This document shows, in pieces, positions 18,208 to 29,162 of a stretch of DNA of 50,346 bases. A program made the position numbers and the translations under genes. Each line of letters starts with the position of its first letter. Within the stretch, counting starts at the first letter, position 1. Source of the stretch: an uncultured Pelagibacteraceae bacterium (GTDB taxonomy: Bacteria; Pseudomonadota; Alphaproteobacteria; Pelagibacterales; Pelagibacteraceae); contig CACAIN010000003.1 in assembly GCA_902532595.1 (NCBI GenBank), forward strand, positions 1 to 50,346, written 5' to 3'. The notes under the pieces were generated by a model. It had not been told where the DNA came from. It searched no databases and saw only the letters and a list, made by a program, of their open reading frames with translations.

Positions 18208-18981
18208 ATGGAAATTAATATTAATTGCGATCTTGGAGAAACTTCAAAGTTCTGCTCTACTGAAAACGACCCTTTATTGTTAGGTATAGTTAACTCAGCT
18301 AATGTTGCTTGTGGTTATCATGCAGGGGATAAGCCTACCATGAAAAAAACAGTACAAATTTCAAAAGAAAATGGAGTAAGTATTGGAGCACACCCTTCTT
18401 TCAATGATCCAGAAAACTTTGGTCGAAAGAGATTAAATTTACTCCCCAAAGATATTACTAAGTTAATTATTGATCAAATTTTTATTTTAGCAGAAATAGC
18501 AGAAAAAAATTCCATGAAAGTAACTCATGTTAAGCCACACGGTGCTTTAAACAATATGGCTTGTGAAAATTTTGAATTAGCTAATGTTATTGCCAAAGCA
18601 ATTATTCAAGCAAACAAAGACTTAATCTTTTTAGTTCCTACAGGTTCTGAAATGGAAAAAGCAGGGAAAAAGCTCGGTATGAAAGTAGCTGCTGAAATAT
18701 TTGCCGATAGAAATTATGAAGATGATGGTAATTTAGTTTCTAGATCAAAATCAAATGCATTAATTACAGATCCAGAAGTTGCAAAAAATCATGTTGTTAA
18801 AATGGTAAAAAACCAATCAATAAATTGTTTTTCTGGAAAACAAATTCCATGTGAAATTGACTCAATATGTGTTCATGGCGATGGAAAAAGTGCAGTAAGT
18901 ACTGCAAAAAAAATTAAAGATGGACTTTTAAAAACTGGAGTGAATTTAAAAACATTAGATCAATTAAAAAAATTTATTTAG
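18208..18981 (+). CDS. pxpA: 5-oxoprolinase subunit A (LamB/YcsF family)
   Basis: 'ININCDLGE', 'SANVACGYHAGD', 'VSIGAHPSFNDPENFGRK', 'VKPHGALNNMA', 'ICVHGDG'. Confidence 0.94.
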   Translation: MEININCDLGETSKFCSTENDPLLLGIVNSANVACGYHAGDKPTMKKTVQISKENGVSIGAHPSFNDPENFGRKRLNLLPKDITKLIIDQIFILAEIAEKNSMKVTHVKPHGALNNMACENFELANVIAKAIIQANKDLIFLVPTGSEMEKAGKKLGMKVAAEIFADRNYEDDGNLVSRSKSNALITDPEVAKNHVVKMVKNQSINCFSGKQIPCEIDSICVHGDGKSAVSTAKKIKDGLLKTGVNLKTLDQLKKFI

Positions 18982-20292
18982 TTAGCTCAGAGGCTGAATC
19001 ATCTTTTCTGGCAACCAAAGAGCTAATTCTGGAAAAGCAATAATGATTATTACAGCTAAAATCATTAATAAAAAAAGTGGAAACGCACTTCTTGCAATAA
19101 ATCCCATATCCTTTTTTGCCATACCTTGAAGAACAAATAAATTAAATCCAACTGGCGGTGTAATTTGAGCCATTTCTACAACTATGACCAAATAAATACC
19201 GAACCAAATCATATCAAATCCGGCTTGACGTATCATTGGTTCAATAATTGCCATAGTTAAAACTACAGCAGAAATTCCATCCAAGAACATTCCAAGAATT
19301 ATATAAAACAAAGTCAAAACCAAAAGCAACATATAGGGGGATAAATGAAGTGTATCGATAAAAACTGCTAAATTATTAGGAAGGCCTGTGAAAGCCATAG
19401 CTAAAGTTAAAAAAGAAGATCCAGCTAAAATAAAAGCAATCATACAAGATGTTTTTGTTGCTCCTAATAATGATTTTTTAAAAGACTCTTTTGTTAAACT
19501 TTTTTGAAAATAAGATAATACCAATGCTCCTAAAACTCCAAGAGAAGCTGCTTCAGTAGCAGTAGCAATACCAGCATATATAGATCCAATTACTGAGAAT
19601 ATTAAAAGAACCACTGGTAATAATTGCCCAGACTTTTTCACTTTTTCTAAAAAAGAAAAATCCTCACTTATTAATGGCATAATTTCTTTATTTTGAATGG
19701 ACCAACCAATAACATAAACCATAAATAAAATGGCTAATACAATTCCTGGAATAACGCCTGCAATAAAAAGTTTTGCTATAGATTCTTCAACAGTAACTCC
19801 ATAAATGATTAAAATAATGGATGGAGGTATTAAAAGACCTAAGGTTCCAGATCCTGCTAAAGTCCCCAAAAGAAAACTTTCGGGATAATTTCTTTTTCTA
19901 AGTTCTGGTATAGACATTTTTCCAACTGTTGCAACGGTAGCAGCTGAAGAGCCAGAAATTGCAGCAAAAATAGCGCAACCTAAAATGTTAACATGAATTA
20001 AACCTCCAGGTAATTTTGCCAACCACGGAGATAAGCCTTTAAATAAATTCTCAGATAATTTTGTTCTAAATAAAATTTCCCCCATCCAAACAAAGAGAGG
20101 TAAAGCTGTTAATGACCAAGATGAGCCCATACTCCACATTGTTGTAGCCATCGCATCTCCGACTGGTCTTGATGTAAACATCAACATCCCAATAGTTGAA
20201 ACTCCAATCATACTGATTCCAACCCAAACACCAGTTCCAAGGAATAGCAACAAGACGCTGATAAAAAATATGGTTAAATAAACTTCAATCAT
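18982..20292 (-). CDS. dctM: TRAP transporter large permease
   Basis: DctM-type polytopic protein; 'GTLAGSGTLGLLIPPSIILIIYGV', 'AQITPPVGFNLFVLQG'. Confidence 0.95.
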   Translation of the reverse strand: MIEVYLTIFFISVLLLFLGTGVWVGISMIGVSTIGMLMFTSRPVGDAMATTMWSMGSSWSLTALPLFVWMGEILFRTKLSENLFKGLSPWLAKLPGGLIHVNILGCAIFAAISGSSAATVATVGKMSIPELRKRNYPESFLLGTLAGSGTLGLLIPPSIILIIYGVTVEESIAKLFIAGVIPGIVLAILFMVYVIGWSIQNKEIMPLISEDFSFLEKVKKSGQLLPVVLLIFSVIGSIYAGIATATEAASLGVLGALVLSYFQKSLTKESFKKSLLGATKTSCMIAFILAGSSFLTLAMAFTGLPNNLAVFIDTLHLSPYMLLLVLTLFYIILGMFLDGISAVVLTMAIIEPMIRQAGFDMIWFGIYLVIVVEMAQITPPVGFNLFVLQGMAKKDMGFIARSAFPLFLLMILAVIIIIAFPELALWLPEKMIQPLS

Positions 20293-20776
20293 TATGTTTT
20301 TTAATAAATAATTTTAAAAAATTGTGCAAAATGCAGACAAAAAATATTATGGCGCCTATAGCAACTCCAGTTTGAGGAATCCAAAGTAAAATTTCATCTG
20401 CACCTTGGCTTCTCTCACCTAGCTGAATTGATACAATCCACATTTTTATGAAATAAAAAGCTAAAAAACCTGAAAAAAATGTTGAAATTGCTAAACACCA
20501 TATGGACAAAAATCTTAATACTCCACCTTCTGCTTTATCTAAAAATAAAGTTATTCTAATATGACCATTTTCATTAAATGTATAAGCAAGGGCTAAAAAA
20601 GAAGCTGTTGCTAAACTATAACCTGAATATTCTGTTAAACCACGAATATAAAATCCAAAAACCCTAGATGCTATTCCTGTAACAATAAAAACTAATATTA
20701 GAATTAAAAAAAAGGAAGCAATATATCCAGAGTACCTATAAAAAAAATTTAAAAATTTATCTATTTTATAAAACAT
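20285..20776 (-). CDS. dctQ: TRAP transporter small permease
   Basis: 163 aa four-helix-like protein; 'ASFLALAYTFNENGHIRITLFLDK'; overlaps dctM by 8 bp. Confidence 0.92.
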   Translation of the reverse strand: MFYKIDKFLNFFYRYSGYIASFFLILILVFIVTGIASRVFGFYIRGLTEYSGYSLATASFLALAYTFNENGHIRITLFLDKAEGGVLRFLSIWCLAISTFFSGFLAFYFIKMWIVSIQLGERSQGADEILLWIPQTGVAIGAIIFFVCILHNFLKLFIKKHND

Positions 20777-20805
20777 AAAAGGCCGTATCTATTATACGGC
20801 CTTTT
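20777..20805 (-). terminator. Hairpin between dctP and dctQ (attenuator/processing candidate)
   Basis: Perfect 8-bp stem ggccgtat(20781-20788)/atacggcc(20794-20801), loop ctatt; minus-strand RNA has UUUU and then the dctQ AUG directly after the stem. Confidence 0.75.
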
Positions 20806-20819
20806 TGTCTAAATAAAAT

Positions 20820-21791
20820 TTATTTATATGCTGATAAAACAGCTTGTCCTCTTGAACCCGCTCTATCTGCCCACTCTTTAGCCATAGTAGCACCAGTTTT
20901 TTCAAAATGACTTTGTAAAGCTGCATTTACTTTGCCTACTACCATACCGGCATCAGCTAAGGCTTTCTTGTCTGCAACGTTACCCATTTTAGATAATTGC
21001 CAACCTTTTCTTTCAGCTAAAGCTGCCTGTTGCATAACCATTTTCTGAGTAGCGCCATCAAGTTTATTCCAGGCCTTCTTATTTACAACAACCATGTTTT
21101 TTGGAAACCATGCTGCAATATCATAAAAATATTTAACACCGTTTTCCCAAATTTTACTATTTTTACCAGTTGTTGGTGATGTAATCATACTTTCAACCAT
21201 TCCTGTTGAAAACGCCTGACTTATCGCAACTGCTTCTAACTTAGTTGGTTTCATTCCAGTTAATTCTGCAATTCTAATTGTTGCAGAGTTATACGCTCTA
21301 AACTTAAGTCCTTTAAGATCACTTACAGAGTTAATTTCTTTTTTACTGTATAAACCTTGAGCTGGCCAAGGAACTGCATAAAGAAAAACCATTCCTTTTT
21401 CGTCAAGTCCTTTTATCAATTCTGGTTTTGAAGCTTTATAAAGTTTTTGTGCGTCTGCATAAGTTTGAGCAACAAAAGGAATAGAGTCCACTTCTAGTAA
21501 TGGATCAAGTTTTCCATGAGCAGACATAAATCTTTCTCCGATTTGTGTTTGTCCAGTTTGTACTGCCCTTAAAATCGCTCCACCTTTAAACAATGATCCG
21601 CCAGGATGGGTCTTGATTGTAAGTTTTCCACCAGACTTTTCAGTTACTGCCTTTGCAAATTCTGTCGCATTTTGCGAATGAAAATTGCCTGCTCCATATG
21701 CTAAAGCCATGTTCCATGTCTCTGCATGAACTGTTCCCGCAGTAATAAGTAAAGATGTTATTATTATACCAATCTTTTTTAATATTTTCAT
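20820..21791 (-). CDS. dctP: TRAP transporter substrate-binding protein
   Basis: Signal peptide 'MKILKKIGIIITSLLITAGTVHAE'; 'GGSLFKGGAILRAVQTGQTQIGE', 'LKGLKFRAYNSATIRIAELTGMKPTKLE'. Confidence 0.93.
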   Translation of the reverse strand: MKILKKIGIIITSLLITAGTVHAETWNMALAYGAGNFHSQNATEFAKAVTEKSGGKLTIKTHPGGSLFKGGAILRAVQTGQTQIGERFMSAHGKLDPLLEVDSIPFVAQTYADAQKLYKASKPELIKGLDEKGMVFLYAVPWPAQGLYSKKEINSVSDLKGLKFRAYNSATIRIAELTGMKPTKLEAVAISQAFSTGMVESMITSPTTGKNSKIWENGVKYFYDIAAWFPKNMVVVNKKAWNKLDGATQKMVMQQAALAERKGWQLSKMGNVADKKALADAGMVVGKVNAALQSHFEKTGATMAKEWADRAGSRGQAVLSAYK

Positions 21792-21858
21792 TTTTCCTCC
21801 TATGAAATGTATTAATTTCTTATTTGACTAGTTGATTTAGTAAAAATCAAGGGAAATT

Positions 21859-23184
21859 TTATAATTTTTTTAAAATTCTATCAAAAAAATAGTTTAAAGT
21901 AAGTGATCTAAATACCACAAATAAAAGCAATGAAAGCCATAAGCCATGATTGCCAAAATATTTTGTTAGATATATTGATATAATTATAAAAGAAGTAACA
22001 GAAATAAACATTGCATTTCTGATTTCTTTAGTTTGTGAAGCTCCGATAAATATTCCATCTAATTGATAACAAAATGATGCGAGAGGTGGAATAATGATAA
22101 TCCAGAAAGCATGTTTATAAGAAATAAATCTAAGAATCTCTATATCTGTAATAAGGTTAATAATTTGTTTAAAAAAAATTAAATAAAATATAGAAATAAT
22201 CAGGCCTGTAAAAAAACTTAATTGTATTGAATTTTTAACAGTTAATAAAAAAGATTTTCTATTTTTTCTTCCAATAGCAAAACCTACTATTCCCTCTGTA
22301 GAAAAAGCATAAGCATCGAGAAAAAAAGCTGCTAAAATTATAAATTGCATTAAGATGGTATTAATGGCCAAATAATCTTCGCCTAACTTAGAACCAAGAT
22401 AGGTAATCCAAAGAAATGAGAATGTAAGTAAAGTCGTCCTTATAAAAATATCAAAATTAATAGTGAATAATTTTAAAAGTTTAGAAGGAACTATTAATCT
22501 TGTAAATACTGGAATTACTTGAAAATTTTTTAATATAAAATTGTAAGAAAACAAAGAAAAAATAATTGCAGTTATATAGCTTGCCATCAAAGTTCCTAGA
22601 GCAACCCCAAATACATTTAAATTTAAAGACAATACAAAAAAAGAACTAAAAACTATATTTAAAACTGACAGAATAATTATTAATAGACTTGATATATTGG
22701 TTTTTTGAATACCTAAATAAAAACCAAATAAGATATAAATAGTGAATTCAGCGGGTATAGAAAATACTCTCACAAATATATAGGTATTTATTAATTCTTG
22801 GGTTTCGTTCGATGTTGAAAAAAAATTCTTAATTAGACTTACTATAATAGGTGTAAATAAAATAATAATCGTGGCTATTACAATAGCTATTAAAAAATTT
22901 CTCAATAATGTCCTAGTAATTTCTCTATAGTCACCTTTGCCAAATAATTGAGCAACAATTCCAACTGTTCCCATTCTTAAAAAAGCAAAACTCCATATGA
23001 TCATAGTCATAACTGATGTAGCTATACTTGTTGCAGCCAAAAATCTTGTTTCTCCTAGATTTCCCATTAAACCAGTATCAACAATACCCACAAAAGGAAT
23101 TGCTAAATTTCCAAAGAAAACTGGAATGGACAGTAAGAATATTTGTTTTTTTGAATTATTAGCTGAATAACTTCTTGGGTTCAT
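21859..23184 (-). CDS. MATE family efflux transporter (DinF-like)
   Basis: 'SIPVFFGNLAIPFVGIVDTGLMGNLGETRFLAATSIATSVMTMIIWSFAFLRMGTVGIVAQLFGKGD'. Confidence 0.93.
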   Translation of the reverse strand: MNPRSYSANNSKKQIFLLSIPVFFGNLAIPFVGIVDTGLMGNLGETRFLAATSIATSVMTMIIWSFAFLRMGTVGIVAQLFGKGDYREITRTLLRNFLIAIVIATIIILFTPIIVSLIKNFFSTSNETQELINTYIFVRVFSIPAEFTIYILFGFYLGIQKTNISSLLIIILSVLNIVFSSFFVLSLNLNVFGVALGTLMASYITAIIFSLFSYNFILKNFQVIPVFTRLIVPSKLLKLFTINFDIFIRTTLLTFSFLWITYLGSKLGEDYLAINTILMQFIILAAFFLDAYAFSTEGIVGFAIGRKNRKSFLLTVKNSIQLSFFTGLIISIFYLIFFKQIINLITDIEILRFISYKHAFWIIIIPPLASFCYQLDGIFIGASQTKEIRNAMFISVTSFIIISIYLTKYFGNHGLWLSLLLFVVFRSLTLNYFFDRILKKL

Positions 23185-23245
23185 AAAAAAAAAAGATTAC
23201 TCTTTTAAATACCAAACAATTAAATTATATACATGAAATAGAAAA

Positions 23246-23866
23246 ATGTTAGAGCAATTAATCATTTCAACTCAAATTATCTTAATCGATATAGTTATGG
23301 CCGCGGATAATGCGATCATTATAGGATTAATTGCTGCAAACTTTGCTCCCGATAACAGAAAAAAAATTATTGCTTGGGGGGTAGGAGCAGCTTTTATATT
23401 CAGAATAATATTTGCCTTCAGTGCAAGTTATTTATTTGAATTTCCTTGGCTTAAAATCTTAGGAGGTGTTTTGTTGCTTTGGATTATTCATAATTTGAGA
23501 CAAGATTTTTTTGGAAAAAACAAAATAAGGTCTCCTCAAATTAAATCAGATGAAAATCAGTCTTTTAGAAATGGAGTATATAAAGTTTTAGTAGCTGATT
23601 TAACATTAAGTTTTGATAACGTAATAGGTGTTGTCGGGGCCGCAAGAGACAATTATCATTTAATGATAATTGGTTTGCTTCTGTCAGTATTTCTTATAGC
23701 TACACTTGCTAGTTACTTTGCAGATTATATTAAAAAACATCAATGGTTAGGGTATGTTGGATTAGTTGCTATTTTAGTAATTGCTATTCAGTTAATTATT
23801 GGTGGATTTGTAAACTTGGATGTGCTCTCAATAAACGAAAAGTACGAATTTCTTTTTAGTATATAG
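23246..23866 (+). CDS. TerC/YjbE-family integral membrane protein
   Basis: 'ILIDIVMAADNAIIIGLIAA', 'VLVADLTLSFDNVIGVVGAARDN' TerC repeats. Confidence 0.9.
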   Translation: MLEQLIISTQIILIDIVMAADNAIIIGLIAANFAPDNRKKIIAWGVGAAFIFRIIFAFSASYLFEFPWLKILGGVLLLWIIHNLRQDFFGKNKIRSPQIKSDENQSFRNGVYKVLVADLTLSFDNVIGVVGAARDNYHLMIIGLLLSVFLIATLASYFADYIKKHQWLGYVGLVAILVIAIQLIIGGFVNLDVLSINEKYEFLFSI

Positions 23867-23867
23867 T

Positions 23868-25373
23868 TTAAAAAATTGTATTTTTATCAGGTTGTTTTTT
23901 TCGATATTTTTTTAATACTTCAATATTAAGTCCGGTAAGTTTATTGGATTTTAATTTTTTAAGATTTTGAACTAATCTTAAAAATCTTTCAGATTCTTTT
24001 TTTGAAATTACACCATCAGTAAGTATTCTAAATTTATTGATGTATTCTTTTCTGCCAAAAGGTCTTTTTCCAGCAGGATGAGCGTCTGCAACGTTTATTT
24101 CTTGGGATATTGTTGAGCCATTTTTCATTTTAATAATGACTTTGCCTCCAAAACTTTTCTTTTTAGGATCTTTATCATGATATTTTTTTGTCCACTTTTT
24201 ATTCTCCCGTGTTATTATTTTTTTCCATAGTTGAACAGTGCTTTTTTTTCTAGCTCTTTGAGGAGTATAAGATTTTACATGATGCCAAGCTCCATCTTCT
24301 AGAGCTACAGCAAATATATACATTATAGAGTGATCTAATGTTTCCCTGCTAGCATAAGGATCCATTTTCTGAGGATCGTTTGCTCCTGTGCCTATTACGT
24401 AATGCGTATGATGACTGGTTTCAATAATAATCTTTTTTATATCCGACAGATTCTTAATTTTTTTATTTAAGTTTCTAGCTAAATCTATTAAAGCTTGTGA
24501 TTGGTATTCTGCAGAGTGTTCTTTGGTATAGGTTTCTAAAATTGCTTTCTTGGGTTCGTTAATTCTAGGAAGAGGAATAGTATATTTTTTTCCTGGACCT
24601 GATAAAACATAAGCAATTACACTATCTTCTCCTTCATAAATAGGACTAGGTGCACCTTCTCCTCTCATACACCTATCTACAGACTCAACTGCTAATTTTG
24701 CTGCATGCGCAGGAGCAAATGCTTTCCAACTAGAAATTTCTCCTTTTCTAGATTGTCTTGTCGAAACAGTTACGTGAAGAGCTTGTTGAACAGATTGATA
24801 AATAGTTTCGGTTTTTAATTTTAACAAACTTCCAAGACCAGCTGCAACACTTGGACCTAAATGCGCTATATGATCAATTTTATGTTCATGTAAACAAATA
24901 CCTTTTACCAAGTTTACCTGGACTTCGTAGCCAGTAAGAATTCCTTTTATTAAATCCATTCCGCTACATCCTTTTTGCTGAGCTACAGCTATAATAGCAG
25001 GTATGTTATCTCCTGGATGGCTATAATCAGCCGCTAAGAAAGTATCGTGATAATCTAGTTCTCTAACTGCAGTTCCATTAGCCCAGGCTGCCCATTCACA
25101 ATCAACTTTTATTTTTGGATTTAAACCAAAAACATTTGCTCCATTTTTTCTTGGATGTGCTAAAGCCATTTCTCTTGCAGAAATGACTGGTTTTCTGTTG
25201 TACGACGCAATCGCAACAGAAGCATTATCTATAATTCTATTAATCACCATTTCTACAGCATTTTTATCTATCTTTGCTTTATCAGACGCTATTTCTGCAA
25301 TTTTCCAAGCTAATTGATTTTTCTTTTTTAAATTAGCTTTTGATGGATGTACTTTTACAATTATCTTTCTCAT
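23868..25373 (-). CDS. MmgE/PrpD family protein (2-methylcitrate dehydratase-like)
   Basis: '[35 protein letters not shown]', '[15 protein letters not shown]', '[21 protein letters not shown]'. Confidence 0.92.
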   Translation of the reverse strand: MRKIIVKVHPSKANLKKKNQLAWKIAEIASDKAKIDKNAVEMVINRIIDNASVAIASYNRKPVISAREMALAHPRKNGANVFGLNPKIKVDCEWAAWANGTAVRELDYHDTFLAADYSHPGDNIPAIIAVAQQKGCSGMDLIKGILTGYEVQVNLVKGICLHEHKIDHIAHLGPSVAAGLGSLLKLKTETIYQSVQQALHVTVSTRQSRKGEISSWKAFAPAHAAKLAVESVDRCMRGEGAPSPIYEGEDSVIAYVLSGPGKKYTIPLPRINEPKKAILETYTKEHSAEYQSQALIDLARNLNKKIKNLSDIKKIIIETSHHTHYVIGTGANDPQKMDPYASRETLDHSIMYIFAVALEDGAWHHVKSYTPQRARKKSTVQLWKKIITRENKKWTKKYHDKDPKKKSFGGKVIIKMKNGSTISQEINVADAHPAGKRPFGRKEYINKFRILTDGVISKKESERFLRLVQNLKKLKSNKLTGLNIEVLKKYRKKQPDKNTIF

Positions 25374-28045
25374 TAATTTAACATATTTCTAAGAACGTAC
25401 TGAAGAATTCCTCCATTCTTATAATATTCAACTTCATTTTGAGTATCAATTCTACAAAGTAATTTGATAGTTTTGCTTGTTCCGTTTTTATATTTTATTT
25501 CACAAGATACTTCATCCCTTGGTTTAACACCTTTATCAATGTTAACAATTGTGATTAATTCTTCTCCAGTTATGTTTAATTTCTTTCTATCAAAACCTTG
25601 TTTAAATTGAAGAGGTAGAACACCCATTCCAATCAAATTTGATCTATGAATTCTTTCAAAACTTTCAGCAATTACAGCTTTAATGCCTAAAAGTTTAGTT
25701 CCTTTAGCCGCCCAGTCTCTTGAAGATCCTGTTCCATACTCTTTTCCTGCCATAACTATTAAATCATTTCCTCTTTTTTTATATTCAACAGCAGCATCAT
25801 ATACGCTCATAACTTTTCCATCAGGTTGTAAAGTGGTAAATCCTCCTTCAGTACCAGGTGCCATTTCATTTCTTATTTTAATATTTCCAAACGTACCTCT
25901 CATCATTACTTCATGGTTTCCTCTTCTCGCTCCATAGGAATTAAAATCTTTTTGTTGCACTTGATTTTTCATGAAATAATCTCCCGTTGGGCTATCTTTT
26001 TTTATATTTCCAGCTGGAGAAATGTGGTCAGTAGTAACAGTGTCAGCTAATAAAAGTAGTAATCTTGCATCTTTAATTGGTTTAAAACCTTCTGGCTGAT
26101 CTGGGAGATTGTCGAAAAAAGGAGGTTTTTTAACGTATGTAGAGTTGTCTTCCCAATTATAGATACTACTATCAACGGTTTTGATAGCACTCCATTCTTT
26201 AGGTCCCTCTGAAACATTTAAATAACGATTAACAAACATCTCAGCATTAATTGATTTTAACATTATGTCTTCAATTTCATTATTACTTGGCCAAATATCT
26301 TTTAAAAAAACTTCTTTACCATCTTTGTCTGTGCCAAGAGAACTTTTGTAAATATCAAAATTCATATTACCTGCTAGGGCAAATGCTACAACAAGCGGTG
26401 GGGAAGCTAGATAGTTAGCTTTAACATCGGGACTTATTCTACCTTCAAAATTTCTATTCCCTGATAAAACAGAAACTGTATATAAATTCTCCTTATGTAT
26501 AGCTTCAGAGATGTTCTTGTTTAAAGGACCAGAATTTCCAATACATGTTGTGCAACCATATCCAACTAAGTTAAATCCAAGTTCATCTAAATATTTATTC
26601 AATCCAGCTTTTTCTAAATAGTCTGTAACAACTTTTGAACCAGGTGCTAAAGAAGTTTTTACCCACGGCTTAATTTTTAAACCTCTTTCTATAGCTTTTT
26701 TTGCAAGTATTCCTGCTCCAATCATTACACTTGGATTAGAGGTGTTAGTACAAGAAGTAATAGCTGCTATCACTATATCTCCATCAGTAAGTTTAAAATC
26801 TGCTCCCAAAACTTCTGCCTCAATTGGTTTATCTCTTTTCGTATTTTCTTTATAAACTTTAGCAAATTCTTTTGAGGATTCAGTTAATAAAACTTTATCT
26901 TGAGGTCTTTTAGGCCCGGAGATGCTAGGCACAACAGTGCTGATGTCCAAAGATAAAGTGTCAGTAAACTCCATATCTTCGCTTGCCCAAAGGCCTTGTT
27001 TTTTTGAATATTTTTCTACAAGTTCTATTGTTTCTTTATCTCTACCAGAAAGTTTCAAATATTTTAATGTTTCTTCGTCTACAGGAAAGAAACCACATGT
27101 TGCACCATACTCAGGAGCCATGTTCGCAATTGTTGCTCTATCTGCTAGTGTAAGGTTTTTTAAACCTTCTCCATAAAATTCCACAAATTTTCCTACAACT
27201 CCTTTTTTTCTCAACATTTCAACGATAGCTAAAACTAAGTCTGTAGCTGTTAATCCTTCTAATAATTTTCCTGTAATTTCAACACCAACAACTTCTGGGA
27301 TTAACATTGAGATTGGTTGACCTAACATGGCTGCTTCTGCTTCTATTCCACCAACACCCCATCCTAAAACTGATAATCCATTAACCATTGTCGTATGACT
27401 ATCAGTGCCTACCAAAGTATCTGGATAAGCATATAGATCATTGCCACTTTTTGATGACCAAACTACTTTAGCTAAATATTCTAGATTAACTTGATGACAA
27501 ATACCTGTTCCTGGAGGAACAACTCTGAAATTATCAAAAGCTTTTTGACCCCATTTGAGAAAAGCATATCTTTCTACGTTTCTTGAAAATTCTTTTTCAA
27601 CGTTCTGGGTAAAAGATTTCCCAGAAGCATACTCATCGACCATTACAGAATGATCTATTACCAAATCTACGGTGGACAGTGGGTTAATTTTATTTGGGTC
27701 TTTATTTTTAGACTTAACTGCATCTCGCATCGCTGCTAAATCAGCTATTGCAGGAATACCAGTATAATCTTGCAATAAAGTTCGTGCAGGCCTGTAAGCT
27801 ATTTCAGTATTAGATTTTTTGGTTTTTAACCAATCCTTAATAGCTAAGATTTGCCTCTTATCAACTGTTGCGTCATCTTCATATCTTAAAAGGTTTTCTA
27901 ATAAAACTTTAAGTGATTTAGGTAATTTAGAAATACCTTCAAGACCATTTTTTTCTGCATTCTTTAAATTGAAAATTTTATAATCTTTTCCTGAAGAAGA
28001 AATAGTATCTAGGGATTTAAAAGAATTTTTACTATTAAATTTCAT
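25373..28045 (-). CDS. acnA: Aconitate hydratase
   Basis: '[12 protein letters not shown]', '[17 protein letters not shown]', '[36 protein letters not shown]', '[14 protein letters not shown]', '[17 protein letters not shown]'. Confidence 0.97.
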   Translation of the reverse strand: MKFNSKNSFKSLDTISSSGKDYKIFNLKNAEKNGLEGISKLPKSLKVLLENLLRYEDDATVDKRQILAIKDWLKTKKSNTEIAYRPARTLLQDYTGIPAIADLAAMRDAVKSKNKDPNKINPLSTVDLVIDHSVMVDEYASGKSFTQNVEKEFSRNVERYAFLKWGQKAFDNFRVVPPGTGICHQVNLEYLAKVVWSSKSGNDLYAYPDTLVGTDSHTTMVNGLSVLGWGVGGIEAEAAMLGQPISMLIPEVVGVEITGKLLEGLTATDLVLAIVEMLRKKGVVGKFVEFYGEGLKNLTLADRATIANMAPEYGATCGFFPVDEETLKYLKLSGRDKETIELVEKYSKKQGLWASEDMEFTDTLSLDISTVVPSISGPKRPQDKVLLTESSKEFAKVYKENTKRDKPIEAEVLGADFKLTDGDIVIAAITSCTNTSNPSVMIGAGILAKKAIERGLKIKPWVKTSLAPGSKVVTDYLEKAGLNKYLDELGFNLVGYGCTTCIGNSGPLNKNISEAIHKENLYTVSVLSGNRNFEGRISPDVKANYLASPPLVVAFALAGNMNFDIYKSSLGTDKDGKEVFLKDIWPSNNEIEDIMLKSINAEMFVNRYLNVSEGPKEWSAIKTVDSSIYNWEDNSTYVKKPPFFDNLPDQPEGFKPIKDARLLLLLADTVTTDHISPAGNIKKDSPTGDYFMKNQVQQKDFNSYGARRGNHEVMMRGTFGNIKIRNEMAPGTEGGFTTLQPDGKVMSVYDAAVEYKKRGNDLIVMAGKEYGTGSSRDWAAKGTKLLGIKAVIAESFERIHRSNLIGMGVLPLQFKQGFDRKKLNITGEELITIVNIDKGVKPRDEVSCEIKYKNGTSKTIKLLCRIDTQNEVEYYKNGGILQYVLRNMLN

Positions 28046-28048
28046 GCG

Positions 28049-28639
28049 CTATACATAAAACATAATAACACAAAGGATAAGTAAAAAAGACATAGTATAG
28101 TTAAATTTCTTGATAAAGTTTTCATTTGTGGCAAAATTTCTCAGATATTTTCCTAATAGACACCAAGAACTGACGCTAAAAACAGCCATAAAGAAATAGA
28201 CGGTTAATACTATCAATGCGTCTCTTAAATAATTATTTTGGACATCGATAAAGGTCGAAACCGTAATCATGGCCACTATAACTCCCTTAGGGTTAATAAA
28301 TTGAAATAAAAAAGTATCGAAAAAGTTAACTGGTTTTTTTATATTTTCAGAATGAGTTGTAGAGCTAAAAGCAATTTTGTAAGCCAAGTAGATTAAAAAA
28401 ATTGATCCTAATATTTTTATTATATCCTGTAAAAAAAGATATGTTTGAAAAACAACAATTAGTCCTGATGCCATTATTGTCAACATAGATGTCCATCCAA
28501 AGATAACGCCTAACATTAAGGGTATAGTTTTTCTAAAACCAAAGTTAAATCCAGAGTATGAAGACATGATGTTATTTGGACCAGGTGTAAAAGCTGTGGC
28601 AATACCGAATAAGATTAGCGGTAAGAATTGTTCGTACAC
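28049..28639 (-). CDS. LysE family translocator
   Basis: 'FGIATAFTPGPNNIMSSYSGFNFGFRKTIPLMLGV', 'LGSIFLIYLAYKI', 'FQFINPKG'. Confidence 0.9.
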   Translation of the reverse strand: MYEQFLPLILFGIATAFTPGPNNIMSSYSGFNFGFRKTIPLMLGVIFGWTSMLTIMASGLIVVFQTYLFLQDIIKILGSIFLIYLAYKIAFSSTTHSENIKKPVNFFDTFLFQFINPKGVIVAMITVSTFIDVQNNYLRDALIVLTVYFFMAVFSVSSWCLLGKYLRNFATNENFIKKFNYTMSFLLILCVIMFYV

Positions 28640-28980
28640 TAGGCTATCTCAAGACCATTTTCAGTTTTTTGAGAAGGATGAATCAAAACAACTTTACCGT
28701 CTTTTTCAATAGCACCTAAAATTAATACTTCAGACTCAACTCCAGCAATATTTTTTTTTGGAAAATTACAAACACCTATAACCTGTTTTCCTACTAGATT
28801 ATCAGAATTATAGTAATGAGTAATTTGAGCAGATGACTGTCTAACACCAATCTCAGATCCAAAATCAACTTCTACCACCAATGAAGGTTTGCGTGCCTTT
28901 TCATTTTTAGATACCTTTAAGACCGTTCCAACTAAAATCTGGATTTTACTATAGTCATCATATGTAATTTCTTTTTTCAT
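28639..28980 (-). CDS. CsaA-like tRNA-binding-domain protein; start re-assigned
   Basis: 'ITYDDYSKIQILVGTVLKVSKNEKARKPSLVVEVDFGSEIGVRQSSAQITHYY'. The domain begins near the ATG at 28980, so the 43 extra N-terminal residues in the ORF track are probably not translated. Confidence 0.88.
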   Translation of the reverse strand: MKKEITYDDYSKIQILVGTVLKVSKNEKARKPSLVVEVDFGSEIGVRQSSAQITHYYNSDNLVGKQVIGVCNFPKKNIAGVESEVLILGAIEKDGKVVLIHPSQKTENGLEIA

Positions 28981-29162
28981 AATAAAATTCATTATCTTTA
29001 TTTTTCTATACTCGTATATACATAATTTTTCTTTATTTTTGCCAAAAAATAATGGTGTGATGCTTAGGTCTATGGGGCAAAAAAAAGAAATTTTGCCATT
29101 GAAAAACAAGTATTAAAAGTCAATACTATCGCAAATTAACAATACTAAATAAGAGGAGTAAT

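Noticed and set aside
25683-27176. Two 84-aa plus-strand ORFs antisense to acnA
   Set aside because: Inside conserved aconitase sequence on the other strand.
28981-29109. 43-residue N-terminal extension of the CsaA-like ORF
   Set aside because: Sequence lies in a likely intergenic/promoter region; the family domain starts at the internal ATG (28980).
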